A stretch of 64,000 nucleotides of DNA from JAJEFO01 sp965221845 (lineage in GTDB: Bacteria > Pseudomonadota > Alphaproteobacteria > Rhodobacterales > Rhodobacteraceae), in NCBI GenBank assembly GCA_965221845.1, contig OZ244919.1, positions 2,170,001-2,234,000 on the forward strand, in the 5' to 3' direction. Within the stretch, counting starts at the first letter, position 1. Each line of letters begins with the position of its first letter. A program made the translations under genes and the position numbers. Positions 8,578-18,299 of this stretch are shown piece after piece. The notes under the pieces are model-generated. The model searched no databases. It was given only the letters and a program-made list of their open reading frames with translations, and was not told where the DNA came from.

Positions 8578-11500
8578 ATGGCGCGTGACCTGGGCCGGGC
8601 CGCCGGCGACCTGATCTCCTACTTCACGCGGCACCGGACGGCGGCCAACCTCCTTCTCGTGGCCCTGGTGGTCTCGGGACTCCATGCCGCGACGCAGATG
8701 CGCGCGCAGTTCTTTCCCGATGTCATCGTGGACGACATCACCATCGAGGTGGGCTGGGACGGCGCCGGAGCGGAAGACGTGGACGCCGCCATCGTCGAGG
8801 TCCTGCAGCCCGCGCTTCAGGCCGTTGACGGCGTGACGGAGACGTCCTCCCGGTCACGGGAAGGCCGGGCCACGGTCAGCCTGGAGTTCGAGCCCGGCTG
8901 GGACATGCGGCGTGCGGAAGAGGATGTCGGCACGGCCATCGACTCGGTGACCGATCTTCCGGCCGATGCCGACGACCCGAAGACGGTCCGCAGCCGCTGG
9001 TCGGACAGGGTCACCGATGTGGTCATCAAGGGGCCCGTCGGCGTCGGCCAGCTCGCCAACTTCGCCGACGAGTTCGTCGCCCGCCTGTTTGCCGCCGGGA
9101 TCACCCGCACCACGATACGCGGCATCGCAGCCCCGGAGACGGTGATCGAGGTCACGTCGCTCGACCTCGTCCGCCACGACGTCACAATGCGCCAGATCGC
9201 CGATGCCGTTGCGGAGGAGGCGGAGACGGATCCGGCCGGGGAGGTTTCGGGCGCCGCCCGCCTGCGCGCCGGCGCGGCCAAGCGCTCCGCCGGCCAGATT
9301 GCGGAAATCGTCCTGCGCACCGCCGAGGACGGCACGCCGCTCTTCGTCGGCGACGTGGCGCGCGTCAGGGTCGAGGGCGTGGACCGGGATCGCGCCTATT
9401 TTGTCGGCCCGCATCCCGCGATCTCGATCCGTGTCGACCGCTCGGCCAACGGCGACGCGATCCGCATGCAGCATCGGGTCGAGCAGATCGCCGCCGACAT
9501 GCAGGCAACCCTTCCGGCCGGGATCGAGATCAGCCTGATCCGGACGCTGGCGGAATCGATCACGGGGCGGCTGAACATCCTTCTGGACAACGGGCTCACC
9601 GGCCTGGCCCTCGTCGTGTCGCTGCTGTTCCTGTTCCTGAACGCCCGCACGGCGTTCTGGGTCGCCGCCGGCATTCCGGTCGTCATGACCGCAGCCATCG
9701 CGATCATGTTCGCGGCCGGACTGACGATCAACATGATCTCGCTCTTCGCGCTCATCATCACGCTTGGCATCGTGGTCGACGACGCCATCGTCGTCGGCGA
9801 GCATGCGGACTTTCGCGCCCGCCGCCTCGGCGAGAGTCCGGCGGTGGCCGCGGAGAGCGCGGCGCGCCGGATGTTCACGCCGGTCTTCGCGGCTTCCGCG
9901 ACGACGATCATCGCGTTCTTCGGCCTCGTCGCCGTGGGCGGACGTTTCGGCGACCTGATCCGGGACATCCCGATCACGGTGATCCTGGTGCTGGCCGCCT
10001 CCCTCGTGGAGTGCTTTCTCATCCTGCCCAGCCACATGCGGCATGCCCTGGCCCATGCCGCGCGGCAGCACTGGTACGACTGGCCGTCACTTCAGGTCAA
10101 CAAGGGCTTCCGCCTCTTTCGGGAACGCCTGTTCCGCCCGTTCGTCGCTGCCGTCATCCGGGCCAGGTATCCCGTCATTGCGCTCGCGGTCCTGGCGCTG
10201 GCCAGCCAGGCCGCGCTGTTCCTGTCGGGCGACGTGCCATGGCGCTTCTTCAACGCTCCCGAGCGGAGCTCCGTCACCGGCAACTTCGCCATGGCGCCCG
10301 GCGCCACGCGAAGCGACACGCTCGAGATGATGCGGACGCTGCAGGCCACGGTCGAGGAGGTCGGCGCCAGGTACGAGTCCGAGCATGGGCTGAATCCCGT
10401 CAGGTTCGCCCTGGCGGAAGTCGGCGGCAACTCCGGGCGCGGGCTTTCGGGAACCGAGACCAAGGAGAGCTATCAGCTGGGGTCGATAGCGATCGAGCTC
10501 ATCGAGGCCGACCTTCGCCCCTACTCCAGCTTCGCCTTCGTGGCCGAGCTTCAGGACGCCGTCCCGCGCCACCCGCTCCTGGAGACCGTCAGCTTTCGCG
10601 GCTGGCGGCGCGGCCCGGGCGGCGACGCGATCGACATCGAGCTGTCGGGCGCGTCCAGCGAGGTTCTCAAGGAGGCGGCGGAGGCGCTCAAGTCCCGGCT
10701 CGCCCGCTACGGCGAGATCTCCGCCCTTGAGGACAACCTCGGCTACGACAAGGAGGAGCTGCTTCTCGAGATCACGCCGCAAGGGCAGGCGCTCGGCCTG
10801 ACCATCGACGCCCTGGGGGCGACGCTGCGTGCCCGGCTGAACGGCATCGAGGCGGCGACCTATCCGGACGGGCTGCGCTCCGCGGCCATCCGGGTGGAGC
10901 TTCCGGCCGACGAGCTGACGGCCGACTTTCTCGAGCGCCTCCAGGTGCGGACCGGCCCGCCGGCCGTCGGAGAAGGCGTCTACGTGCCGCTCGCGGACGT
11001 CGTGTCGGTGGCGCGCCGGACCGGGTTCTCGACCATTCGTCGCGAGAACGGCATACCCGTCGTTTCCGTCACGGGGGACCTCTCCGAAGACGACGCCGAC
11101 CGCGCCCGGGAGATCTCCGAGGAGATCCAGGACGCGGTCCTGCCGCAGGTCGAGCAGGATTTCGGCGTCTCGACGCACTGGTCGGGACTGGCCGAGGACG
11201 AGCGCAGCTTCCTTTCGGACGCCGGGACCGGCCTGGCCCTGTGCCTGACGGGAATCTACCTTGTGCTTGCCTGGGTCTTTGCGTCCTGGTCCCGGCCCCT
11301 GGTCGTCATGGCCGTCATCCCCTTCGGTCTCGTCGGCGCAATCTGGGGCCACCACGTCTGGGACGTGCCGCTCTCGATGTTTTCCGTCGTGGGCCTCATC
11401 GGCATGATCGGGATCATCATCAACGACTCCATCGTCCTCGTGACGACCGTCGACGAGTACGCCGGCGAACGGGCGCTTGTCCCGGCAATCGTCGACGGCG

Positions 11501-12042
11501 CGTGCGACCGCCTGCGGCCGGTGTTCCTCACCACGGCAACGACCGTCCTGGGACTGGCCCCGCTGCTCTACGAGACGTCAAAGGACGCCCAGTTCCTCAA
11601 GCCCACGGTCATCACGCTCGCCTACGGGCTCGGGTTCGGACTCGTGCTCGTCCTGCTGATCGTGCCTGCCCTGCTTGCCGTCGGGCATGACATGGGGCGC
11701 CGCTTCCGCTCGCTCCGCCGCGGCTGGGCCGCGGGGCGCCGCGCGCCGGGCCTTGCCGCTTCCATCGCGATCGGCGCGGCGGCCGTCGTGGCCTGTTTTG
11801 CCGCCACGGTCGGAAGCTTCCTCGCGTCGGGCGGCCTGCCGTTCGGACTTGGCGGCGCCGTTTCGCTCGGGCAGGCGCTTCTGCTCCATCTGGCGGGGTC
11901 CGCAGCGATCTGCGTGGCCATCGGGATCCTGGCCCCATGGATCATTCGCGGGCCTTGGCGCCGTGCGGCGCCGCGCAGCCCGCATCCGCCCGGCAAGCCC
12001 GGCCTCGCCTTCGGGCGGGAGGCGGCCGGCGGCCGGCGGTGA
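8578..12042 (+). CDS. RND efflux permease (AcrB/HAE1 family)
   Basis: A proton-driven inner-membrane pump of 1,154 residues. It shows the RND plan: a first membrane helix near residue 20, a large periplasmic loop, helices 2-6 near 330-520 with the proton-relay GIVVDDAIVVGEH, a second periplasmic loop, and helices 8-12 with GIIINDSIVLVTTVDEY. Two extra hydrophobic segments follow the usual twelfth helix (AIGAAAVVACFAATVGSFL; LLLHLAGSAAICVAIGILAP), so it is longer than AcrB. Start 8578 is preferred over 8560 because GGGGAGG lies seven bases upstream. A GTG-initiated 57-codon ORF at 8415-8588 bridges the gap from the adaptor but looks unremarkable. Confidence 0.93.
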   Translation: MARDLGRAAGDLISYFTRHRTAANLLLVALVVSGLHAATQMRAQFFPDVIVDDITIEVGWDGAGAEDVDAAIVEVLQPALQAVDGVTETSSRSREGRATVSLEFEPGWDMRRAEEDVGTAIDSVTDLPADADDPKTVRSRWSDRVTDVVIKGPVGVGQLANFADEFVARLFAAGITRTTIRGIAAPETVIEVTSLDLVRHDVTMRQIADAVAEEAETDPAGEVSGAARLRAGAAKRSAGQIAEIVLRTAEDGTPLFVGDVARVRVEGVDRDRAYFVGPHPAISIRVDRSANGDAIRMQHRVEQIAADMQATLPAGIEISLIRTLAESITGRLNILLDNGLTGLALVVSLLFLFLNARTAFWVAAGIPVVMTAAIAIMFAAGLTINMISLFALIITLGIVVDDAIVVGEHADFRARRLGESPAVAAESAARRMFTPVFAASATTIIAFFGLVAVGGRFGDLIRDIPITVILVLAASLVECFLILPSHMRHALAHAARQHWYDWPSLQVNKGFRLFRERLFRPFVAAVIRARYPVIALAVLALASQAALFLSGDVPWRFFNAPERSSVTGNFAMAPGATRSDTLEMMRTLQATVEEVGARYESEHGLNPVRFALAEVGGNSGRGLSGTETKESYQLGSIAIELIEADLRPYSSFAFVAELQDAVPRHPLLETVSFRGWRRGPGGDAIDIELSGASSEVLKEAAEALKSRLARYGEISALEDNLGYDKEELLLEITPQGQALGLTIDALGATLRARLNGIEAATYPDGLRSAAIRVELPADELTADFLERLQVRTGPPAVGEGVYVPLADVVSVARRTGFSTIRRENGIPVVSVTGDLSEDDADRAREISEEIQDAVLPQVEQDFGVSTHWSGLAEDERSFLSDAGTGLALCLTGIYLVLAWVFASWSRPLVVMAVIPFGLVGAIWGHHVWDVPLSMFSVVGLIGMIGIIINDSIVLVTTVDEYAGERALVPAIVDGACDRLRPVFLTTATTVLGLAPLLYETSKDAQFLKPTVITLAYGLGFGLVLVLLIVPALLAVGHDMGRRFRSLRRGWAAGRRAPGLAASIAIGAAAVVACFAATVGSFLASGGLPFGLGGAVSLGQALLLHLAGSAAICVAIGILAPWIIRGPWRRAAPRSPHPPGKPGLAFGREAAGGRR

Positions 12043-12057
12043 ACGCCGGGGCCCGTG

Positions 12058-12828
12058 TCAGCGACAGCCTGCCATCTCGATCGCGCGTCCCGCGGACAGC
12101 ACGGTCATGCGCACGTCCGTCCGCTCAAGCGCGAAGGGCCGTCCCGAAGGCGGCACGATCTCGACCTCGGCCTGCAACCGCGCGCCTTCGCGACGAAGGA
12201 CCGGCGACGAAACCCAGACCTGCGGGTCGCCTGTCTCGATCACGGCGATCTCCTCGCCGCCCGGGTCCGGCAATGTCGTCGTCGCGACCAGGCGCAGGCC
12301 GTCCGTGGCCGGGAGGAAGTCGCAGCCCATGCGGCCGCCGCTCTCCGGCCCGTCTTCAAGCGATGCCGCAAGCGCGTGGTCAAACGACCCCCGGACGGGA
12401 AGGTCCGCGCGCACCTGCAGCGTGACAGGCACGCACACTTCCGCGCACACCCCGATGTCGACTTCGCCCCTCAGGCGCGCGGGGGCCGCGGCGTCACGTG
12501 TCCGCACCTTCAGCGGAAAGGTCGCCTGGCCGACGTATCCGATGCTGCGCATTCCGCTTTGCTCGAAGACCTCCGGGACGGGAAAATGCACGTTCACGGC
12601 CGCCACGTTCGAAGATCCGGACCAGTTGAAGGCGGGCGGGATCCCGGCTTCGCCGGGCACGCGCCAATAGGTCTTCCAGCCCGGGGCCAGCCGGATCGTC
12701 AGGCCGGCCATATGCGTGTGCCCGTCTCTCCAGCCGGCGTTCAGGTCCGCGTGCGCCAGCTCGTCCGGCACCTGGGCGAGGCCGGGTGCGGCAAGGACGA
12801 GCAGCGCGGCGATGAAAGATCGAGGCAT
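12058..12828 (-). CDS. Periplasmic DsbD N-terminal-domain protein
   Basis: The 256-residue protein has a signal peptide (RSFIAALLVLAAPGLAQ, cleavage near residue 18) and a domain like the N-terminal half of thiol:disulfide interchange protein DsbD. Conserved segments include LAPGWKTYWRVPGEAGIPP and IGVCAEVCVPV with a CxxxC pair that probably receives electrons. It lacks the membrane and thioredoxin parts of DsbD, so it would act as a separate periplasmic partner in disulfide reduction or cytochrome maturation. It converges on the RND pump with a 15-bp gap and is divergent from the YqgE gene. Confidence 0.82.
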   Translation of the reverse strand: MPRSFIAALLVLAAPGLAQVPDELAHADLNAGWRDGHTHMAGLTIRLAPGWKTYWRVPGEAGIPPAFNWSGSSNVAAVNVHFPVPEVFEQSGMRSIGYVGQATFPLKVRTRDAAAPARLRGEVDIGVCAEVCVPVTLQVRADLPVRGSFDHALAASLEDGPESGGRMGCDFLPATDGLRLVATTTLPDPGGEEIAVIETGDPQVWVSSPVLRREGARLQAEVEIVPPSGRPFALERTDVRMTVLSAGRAIEMAGCR

Positions 12829-12943
12829 GGGGACGTTCCTAAAGCATCGCGCCCTTTGCATAAAAGTCACATTCCGGTCAAGCCGCGTGACCGTTGCGGC
12901 ATTGCGCTTGATGCTCCACCCGGCCTGTCTCATGCTTGGCTGC

Positions 12944-13516
12944 ATGAGCGAGGGCAGTCGATCCAGCCTCGACGGAAAGTTCCTGGTCGCGATGCCGGGC
13001 ATGGGCGACCCGCGGTTCGAGCACGCCGTCATCCTCCTCTGCGCGCATTCGGAGGACGGCGCGATGGGATTCATCGTGAACAAGCCGTCACCGAACCTCC
13101 GGTTCGCGTCGCTTCTGGAAACGCTCGGAATCGCGCCCGCCCCGCCCCGCCGGGACATCCGGATCCATTTCGGCGGACCGGTGGAGAACGGGCGCGGCTT
13201 CGTGCTGCATTCGGGCGACTACCTGTCCGGGAACGCGACTCTCAAGGTCAGCGACGCCTTCGGCATGACCCCGACGCGGGACATCCTGGAGGACATCGCC
13301 AAGGGAAGCGGACCCGGCTCGGCGCTCCTGGCGCTCGGGTACTCGGGCTGGGGGCCGGGGCAGCTTGAATCCGAGATCCTGTCCAACGGCTGGCTGACCT
13401 GCGACGCCTCGCCGCCGATCGTGTTCGGCGAAGACAACGATTCCAAGTGGGACGCCGCGCTGAAATCGATCGGCGTGGACGCGATGCTGCTGTCGCCGGA
13501 GGCTGGCCGCGCATGA
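12944..13516 (+). CDS. YqgE/AlgH family protein (UPF0301)
   Basis: A cytoplasmic protein of about 190 residues in the YqgE/AlgH family, whose biochemical role is not settled. The family pattern is clear: GKFLVAMPGMGDPRFEHAVI near the N-terminus, MGFIVNKPS, FGGPVENGRGFVLHS and LGYSGWGPGQLESEI. Start 12944 is chosen; an in-frame ATG at 12932 would add four residues. The preceding 115 bp is a divergent promoter region shared with the DsbD-domain gene. Confidence 0.9.
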   Translation: MSEGSRSSLDGKFLVAMPGMGDPRFEHAVILLCAHSEDGAMGFIVNKPSPNLRFASLLETLGIAPAPPRRDIRIHFGGPVENGRGFVLHSGDYLSGNATLKVSDAFGMTPTRDILEDIAKGSGPGSALLALGYSGWGPGQLESEILSNGWLTCDASPPIVFGEDNDSKWDAALKSIGVDAMLLSPEAGRA

Positions 13517-13653
13517 CGCCGGAGCGCGCCGGCCTGCCCGGCGCCGGGCTCCCGAGGGCGCCTTGCTCCGGGGTTGCCATCGGCCGCGCAACGTGCGGGG
13601 ATTGACCGACTCATCCGGTGCGGCGATGCCGCACGCCAGAACGGGAGACTCCC

Positions 13654-14259
13654 TTGCGACAGGACGACGAGGCGATCCTGGTGATCGACGTCCAGAAGGA
13701 CTTCTGCCGCGGCGGCGCGCTCGCCGTCCCGGGCGGCGACGAGATCGTCGTGCCGATCAGCGCGCTCGTGCCCGAATTCAAGGTGCGCGCGTTCACCCAG
13801 GACTGGCACCCGGCGAACCACCTGAGCTTCGCCAGCCAGCACCGGGGCCTCGATCCCTTCGGCGTCACGGAAATGCCGTACGGATCCCAGGTCCTGTGGC
13901 CCGATCACTGCGTCATCGGCTCCAGGGGGGCGGCGTTTCACGGCAGGCTCGACACGCGCGCCGCCGACATCGTCATCCGCAAGGGGTTCCGCCGCGAGAT
14001 CGACAGCTATTCCGCGTTCTTCGAGAACGACCGGTCGACGCCCACGGGCCTCGACGGCTATCTCCGGAGCCGCGGCGTCGAGAGGGTCACGCTGGTCGGG
14101 CTGGCAACGGACTTCTGCGTGAGCCACTCCGCGCTCGACGCGGCGCGGCTGGGCTACGGCGTCACCGTGATCGAGGGTCTCTGCCGCGCGATCGACCTTG
14201 ACGGCTCCCTCGCCGCGGCCAGGAAGGGCATGGCGGACGCGGGCGTCTCCCTTGCCTGA
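13654..14259 (+). CDS. pncA: Nicotinamidase
   Basis: PncA hydrolyses nicotinamide to nicotinate for NAD salvage. The catalytic Asp is in ILVIDVQKDFC, the Lys in DIVIRKGFR and the Cys in VGLATDFCVSHSAL. The metal site is visible as FTQDWHPANHLSF. The length of about 201 residues is normal. I chose TTG 13654 because GGGAG sits six bases upstream; an ATG at 13618 in the same frame adds 12 unconserved residues. The gene stands alone before icd with a 108-bp gap. Confidence 0.92.
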   Translation: MRQDDEAILVIDVQKDFCRGGALAVPGGDEIVVPISALVPEFKVRAFTQDWHPANHLSFASQHRGLDPFGVTEMPYGSQVLWPDHCVIGSRGAAFHGRLDTRAADIVIRKGFRREIDSYSAFFENDRSTPTGLDGYLRSRGVERVTLVGLATDFCVSHSALDAARLGYGVTVIEGLCRAIDLDGSLAAARKGMADAGVSLA

Positions 14260-14367
14260 ACGCGCCGCCGGCCGCGCAGCGGGCCTGCCGGGAGCCTTCG
14301 GCCTTTCACCCGGGGCCGTGTTCGGCTATGCCGCGGGCCACTGGCCATGCCCCGCGAGGACAGAGTC

Positions 14368-15579
14368 ATGACAAGGATAAGGGTCGAGAACCCGATCGTC
14401 GAGATGGACGGCGACGAAATGACCCGGATCATCTGGGACGTCATCAAGAGGAAGCTGATCCTTCCCTACCTGGACGTCGACCTGCTGTACCACGATCTCG
14501 GCGTCGAGGAGCGCGACCGGACCGACGACCGGATCACCGTCGAGGCGGCCGAGAGGACGAAGGAGGTGGGCGTCGCCGTCAAGTGCGCCACCATCACCCC
14601 GGACGAGGCCAGGGTCGAGGAGTTCGGGCTGCGGCGCATGTACCGCTCTCCCAACGGAACGATCCGGAACATCCTGGGCGGCGTGATCTTCCGCCAGCCG
14701 ATCATCTGCAGGAACGTTCCCCGCCTCGTGCCCGGGTGGACGAAGCCGATCGTCGTCGGCCGCCATGCGTTCGGGGACCAGTACCGGGCCACGGACTTCA
14801 CGTTTCCCGGCGCGGGAAGGCTGACGCTGAGGTTCGAGGGCGCGGACGGCAGGGTCATCGAGAGGGAGGTCTTCGACGCGCCGGGTTCCGGCGTGACGAT
14901 GGCGATGTACAACCTGGACCGGTCCATCCACGACTTCGCGCGGGCCTCCATGAACTACGCCCTGGACCTGGGCTGGCCATGCTACCTGTCGACGAAGAAC
15001 ACGATCCTGAAGGCCTATGACGGCCGTTTCAAGGACATCTTCCAGGAGGTCTACGACAGCGAGTTCAGGGCCGCCTTCGAGGAGAAGGAGATCTGGTACG
15101 AGCATCGCCTGATCGACGACATGGTCGCCGCGGCGCTCAAGTGGCCGGGCGGGTATGTCTGGGCGTGCAAGAACTACGACGGCGACGTGCAGTCCGACAC
15201 CGTCGCCCAGGGCTTCGGTTCGCTCGGCCTCATGACGTCCCGGCTCATGACGCCGGACGGCAGGATCGTCGAGGCGGAGGCCGCCCACGGAACCGTCACC
15301 CGCCACTACCGCCAGCACCAGAAGGGCGAGGAGACGTCGACGAACTCGATCGCCTCGATCTTCGCCTGGACGGGCGGACTGAGGCACAGGGCCGGCCTGG
15401 ACGGCAACGACCGGCTTCGCGGCTTTGCCGAAACGATGGAGAAGGTCGTCGTCGACACGGTCGAATCCGGCCACATGACCAAGGATCTCGCGCTGCTGGT
15501 CGGCCCGGACCAGGAATGGCTCACGACCATGGGCTTCCTCGACAAGGTGGACGAGAACCTTCAGGAGGCGCTGGGGTAG
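14368..15579 (+). CDS. icd: NADP-dependent isocitrate dehydrogenase (type II, eukaryote-like)
   Basis: The enzyme oxidatively decarboxylates isocitrate to 2-oxoglutarate in the TCA cycle. The 403-residue sequence has the substrate loop SPNGTIRNILGG, the metal and substrate segment around DDMVAAALKWPGGYVWACKN, and the cofactor loop EAAHGTVTRHYRQHQKGEE typical of homodimeric type II enzymes. ATG 14368 is used because GAGGA lies eight bases upstream; an in-frame ATG at 14347 is less well placed. Just downstream the IS field begins, with an ISKra4-type end 58 bp after the stop. Confidence 0.95.
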   Translation: MTRIRVENPIVEMDGDEMTRIIWDVIKRKLILPYLDVDLLYHDLGVEERDRTDDRITVEAAERTKEVGVAVKCATITPDEARVEEFGLRRMYRSPNGTIRNILGGVIFRQPIICRNVPRLVPGWTKPIVVGRHAFGDQYRATDFTFPGAGRLTLRFEGADGRVIEREVFDAPGSGVTMAMYNLDRSIHDFARASMNYALDLGWPCYLSTKNTILKAYDGRFKDIFQEVYDSEFRAAFEEKEIWYEHRLIDDMVAAALKWPGGYVWACKNYDGDVQSDTVAQGFGSLGLMTSRLMTPDGRIVEAEAAHGTVTRHYRQHQKGEETSTNSIASIFAWTGGLRHRAGLDGNDRLRGFAETMEKVVVDTVESGHMTKDLALLVGPDQEWLTTMGFLDKVDENLQEALG

Positions 15580-15637
15580 GCCCAGGGCGATTTTTCAGTC
15601 CGCCGCTGGCAGCACGGCGTTCCGGCGATCCAGGCTC

Positions 15638-15654
15638 GGGTGTAGCCCAGATTA
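15638..15654 (+). repeat. Solo ISKra4-type terminal repeat
   Basis: The sequence GGGTGTAGCCCAGATTA matches the outer 17 bases of the inverted repeats bounding the ISKra4-derived element at 46001-46341, and its first 12 bases recur at 28996-29007 and 62732. No transposase is attached. The IS5 copy at 15655 starts exactly where the repeat ends, at a TA, so this looks like a scar of an older element disrupted by IS5. Confidence 0.7.
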
Positions 15655-16532
15655 GGGCCCGTTGACAGTCGCCTTGCGAATCGTCCGGTTCCATGCCATT
15701 TCCTGCCCCGATGACCGCCGGAACGGCGGCACGAGGCAACAACGGCATGAGCGAGCAGTACGACGATCCAGACAGAACGGTTCTGACCGACGCCATGCGG
15801 GCGCGGATCGAGGACATGCTGCCGGGCAAGAAGTCCGACCCCGGCGGCACGGCGGCGGACAGCCGCCTCTTCATGGAGGCGGTGCCGTGGCGGTTCCGCA
15901 CGGGGTCGCCGTGGCGCGGCCTCCCCGCGCGGTTCGGGAACCGGGACGGCGTCTCCAGGCGGTTCCGGCGCCGGGCGCTTTCGGGGGTTTTCGAGCGCGT
16001 TTCCGACGCCTTGTCGGAGGAGTCCGGCCTTGAGTTCGTGTCCGGCGGCGGCACGGTGGTTCAGGCGCACCGGAAGGCGTCCGGCGCAAAAGGGGGACCT
16101 CGAGCCAGGGGATCGGCCGTTCGAGAGGCGGCCTGACAAGCAAGGTCGTGGCCGTCGTGGACGCCCTGGGACATCTCGTGCGGTTCACGATCCTTCCCGG
16201 CCAGGCGCACGGCCCGAGGGGGTGCCGGGGCTTCCCGGCGGCCTGGCGTTCGGGGCGCTGGTCGGGGACAAGGCGTCCGGCGCCGACTGGCTGCCCGGGG
16301 ACCTTGCGGAACGCGGGGCGGAGGCGGCGGTCCCGTCGAGGCGGAGCCGGACGGTGCCGCGGGCGCATGACCGGGAGGTGTACGGCTGGCGGCACCTGGT
16401 GGAGAGCCTCTTCGCGAAGATCAGGGAGTTCCGTGCGATCGCGACGCGGCACGACAAGACCGACGCGAGCTTCGCCGCCGGGATCCGCCTCGTCGCCGGC
16501 GTGGTCGCCGCGACATGACTGTCAACGGGCCC
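15655..16532 (+). mobile_element. IS5-family element (copy 1)
   Basis: Perfect 16-bp inverted ends (GGGCCCGTTGACAGTC at 15655 and its complement ending 16532) with TA on both sides as target duplication. An identical right end recurs alone at 59653-59668. The 878-bp body holds one frameshifted transposase gene. A second IS5-family element of a different subgroup starts at the shared TA. Confidence 0.88.
15693..16518 (+). pseudogene. IS5-family transposase, frameshifted
   Basis: The reading frame is spread over three registers. An N-terminal part of about 148 residues (MSEQYDDPDRTVLTDAM onwards, with PWRFRTGSPWRGLP) is followed near 16100-16150 by a register containing VVAVVDALGHLVRFTILPGQ, then near 16210 by the DDE part ending with HLVESLFAKIREFRAIATRH. 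At least two indels are needed to restore one protein of about 275 residues, so the element is probably unable to move by itself. Fragments of the same transposase lie near 24615 and 39793. Confidence 0.85.
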
Positions 16533-17356
16533 TAGGCTGTGTACCCATTTAATTGCTTCGCCAGATCCCGCAGCAGGAAGCGACTGGCAGCGAGCTGCAC
16601 GGCCGACAGAAAGTTGCGGGCGGTCTTGTCGTAGCGCGAGGCGACGCGACGGAATTCCTTGATCCTGCCGAAGAACCGCTCGATCCGATTGCGACCCTTG
16701 TACAGGGTGCGGTCAAAGGGCCGGGGGATCTTGCGGCAGGACCGAGAGGGGATGTTCGCCTGGGCCCCCGCCTGTTCGATGCACCGGACGACAGCATTGG
16801 CATCATGGGCCTTGTCGCCGAGGACCATCTCACCGGGGACGAGATCGGCAAGCAGTGCCTTGGCCTGGGCACAGTCCGAGGCCTGACCCGGGGTCAGGAC
16901 CAGGGCCTGCACCGTGTCCGTCCCGCTCAGGGCGAGATGGACCTTGGTCGTCCGGCCGCCACGGCTCAGGCCGATCTGCGGCGGCGGCCCGTCGCGACGG
17001 GCCCCGGCGGCGTGCTTGTGGGCCCGCACGACGGAGGAGTCCAGCATACGCAGGCGCACGGGTCCGACCGCACCACCGTTTGCATCGTCATCATCGTCCG
17101 CTCGCTCGGCCAGCGCCTGCATGATTCGGGCCCAGGTGCCGTTCCGGCTCCAGCGGTTGCAGCGATTGAAGCAGGTCGAGTAGGGACCGTAGCGCTCTGG
17201 GAGATCCCGCCAGGGGATGCCGGTGCGCAACACGAAGAAGATACCATCCATGACCCTTCGGTCCTGCAACCGACGCGGGCCCTGATGTGTCTGGGGAAGC
17301 ACCGAGCGGAGGATCGCCCACTCCGCATCGGTCATGTCGTGGCGGTGTCCGCTCAT
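16532..17356 (-). CDS. IS5-family transposase (intact)
   Basis: The 274-residue DDE transposase opens with SGHRHDMTDAEWAILRSVL. The three catalytic acids are visible in MLDSSVVRAHKHA, VLGDKAHDANAV and YKGRNRIERFFGRIKEF. The stop codon TAG is completed by the duplicated target TA and the preceding base, so it lies partly outside the element. Start 17356 is preferred to an upstream in-frame Met at 17416 because family members begin near this HTH segment. Confidence 0.9.
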   Translation of the reverse strand: MSGHRHDMTDAEWAILRSVLPQTHQGPRRLQDRRVMDGIFFVLRTGIPWRDLPERYGPYSTCFNRCNRWSRNGTWARIMQALAERADDDDDANGGAVGPVRLRMLDSSVVRAHKHAAGARRDGPPPQIGLSRGGRTTKVHLALSGTDTVQALVLTPGQASDCAQAKALLADLVPGEMVLGDKAHDANAVVRCIEQAGAQANIPSRSCRKIPRPFDRTLYKGRNRIERFFGRIKEFRRVASRYDKTARNFLSAVQLAASRFLLRDLAKQLNGYTA

Positions 17357-17433
17357 GGGTCTGCTCCTGCCTGATGGTTTTTGGGCTCCTCTCGCAGCTC
17401 CAGACAGACCTGTCAATATTTAAGTACACAGCC
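16535..17433 (-). mobile_element. IS5-family element (copy 2, apparently intact)
   Basis: The 899-bp element has ends GGCTGTGTAC/GTACACAGCC and is flanked by TA at 16533-16534 and 17434-17435. It inserted into a porin gene on its right side and abuts the other IS5 element on its left. Its transposase is uninterrupted, making it one of the few IS copies in the window that look functional. Confidence 0.9.
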
Positions 17434-17667
17434 TAGGTCGACCGCCGCCTTCCAAGTGACTCCGGTGTCGGTCTCGCCGGTGGCGGTGAACGTGACGTCG
17501 ATGTCCTGGAAGAACTGCGCGTCCTTCTTGACGCCCTTGTCGTCCTTCCCGCCTTCGACGCCCATCTCGGCGTAGCCCGACAGCGTCACGCCCTGCGCGA
17601 GCGCCGCGCCGGGCAGCATCAGGGCGGTGGAGGCCAGCAGCGCCGCCGCTCCATGCCTGATTTCCAT
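17434..17667 (-). pseudogene. Porin 5' stub truncated by IS5
   Basis: The first 76 codons of a Porin_4-type outer-membrane porin remain, including a signal peptide identical to that of the intact porin at 29133-30398 (EIRHGAAALLASTALMLPG). The mature part begins QGVTLSGYAEMGV and diverges quickly from the other copy. The IS5 element cuts the gene and its transposase end supplies a short foreign tail. No 3' part is found on the other side of the IS elements, so it was deleted. Confidence 0.88.
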
Positions 17668-18299
17668 TTAGGGTATCGAGGGGCCCGGCCGCCCCGGAGG
17701 GGCCAGAATAACGGCTTGAAATCAGCACCTTGGGGAAAGCCCCCGACAGGACGGGCAAGCGGAAGCCCGCCCGCCGGCAGGCCAGGATGCCCGGAGGGAT
17801 GGACGGGACAGCCGCTGCGTTCTCCGGTTCCATCATGTCGCGGCACTTCCCTGCAATCCGGTGACCCCGACAGCCGATCATCCTCTGCGAGGCGTGAGGC
17901 CGTTCGGCAGGGTGTTCCGAACCCCGTCCGTTCCCGCATTTCGTGAAACTTTCGATGCCAAAGAACTTGCCCTGAATGTCACTCAAGGCAGCCACCTGCC
18001 TCCATGCGGACGATTAGGCGGACCGCTGCTTTCAGGCGGGATTGCCGCCGCGTGCGCAAGGGCCGCCTTGCCGGAACCGTCGATGGCGAACCCGCCCGCG
18101 TCGCGGCCGGACTGGCTGCGGACCGGGCGCTGGCGCCGCGCCATCGCGACCACGCGTCTGGCGGGCAATGGAAGGACCACCGGGACTGCCATGTCCGCCC
18201 TGGCCTCGTCCTCGTCTGCCGAAAGCACGACGCCGAACATCTCGATCTGGCGCGCCTCGGCTCCCGCAGCCTGCCCGACCCCTGGCCGCCCGGATCCGG
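17668..18299. other. Region without a supported gene
   Basis: Upstream of the porin stub I see no convincing coding sequence. The sequence just before the porin start differs from that of the intact porin, so the duplicated segment ends near the start codon. From about 18000 the minus strand may carry the decayed 3' end of the GNAT toxin described next, but no frame is clear. Confidence 0.4.

Noticed and set aside
8415..8588. 57-codon frame between the RND adaptor and pump
   Set aside because: No similarity and Arg/Pro-rich; more likely leader sequence.
17983..18240. 85-codon minus-strand frame
   Set aside because: Could be a decayed toxin end, but no motif supports a separate gene.
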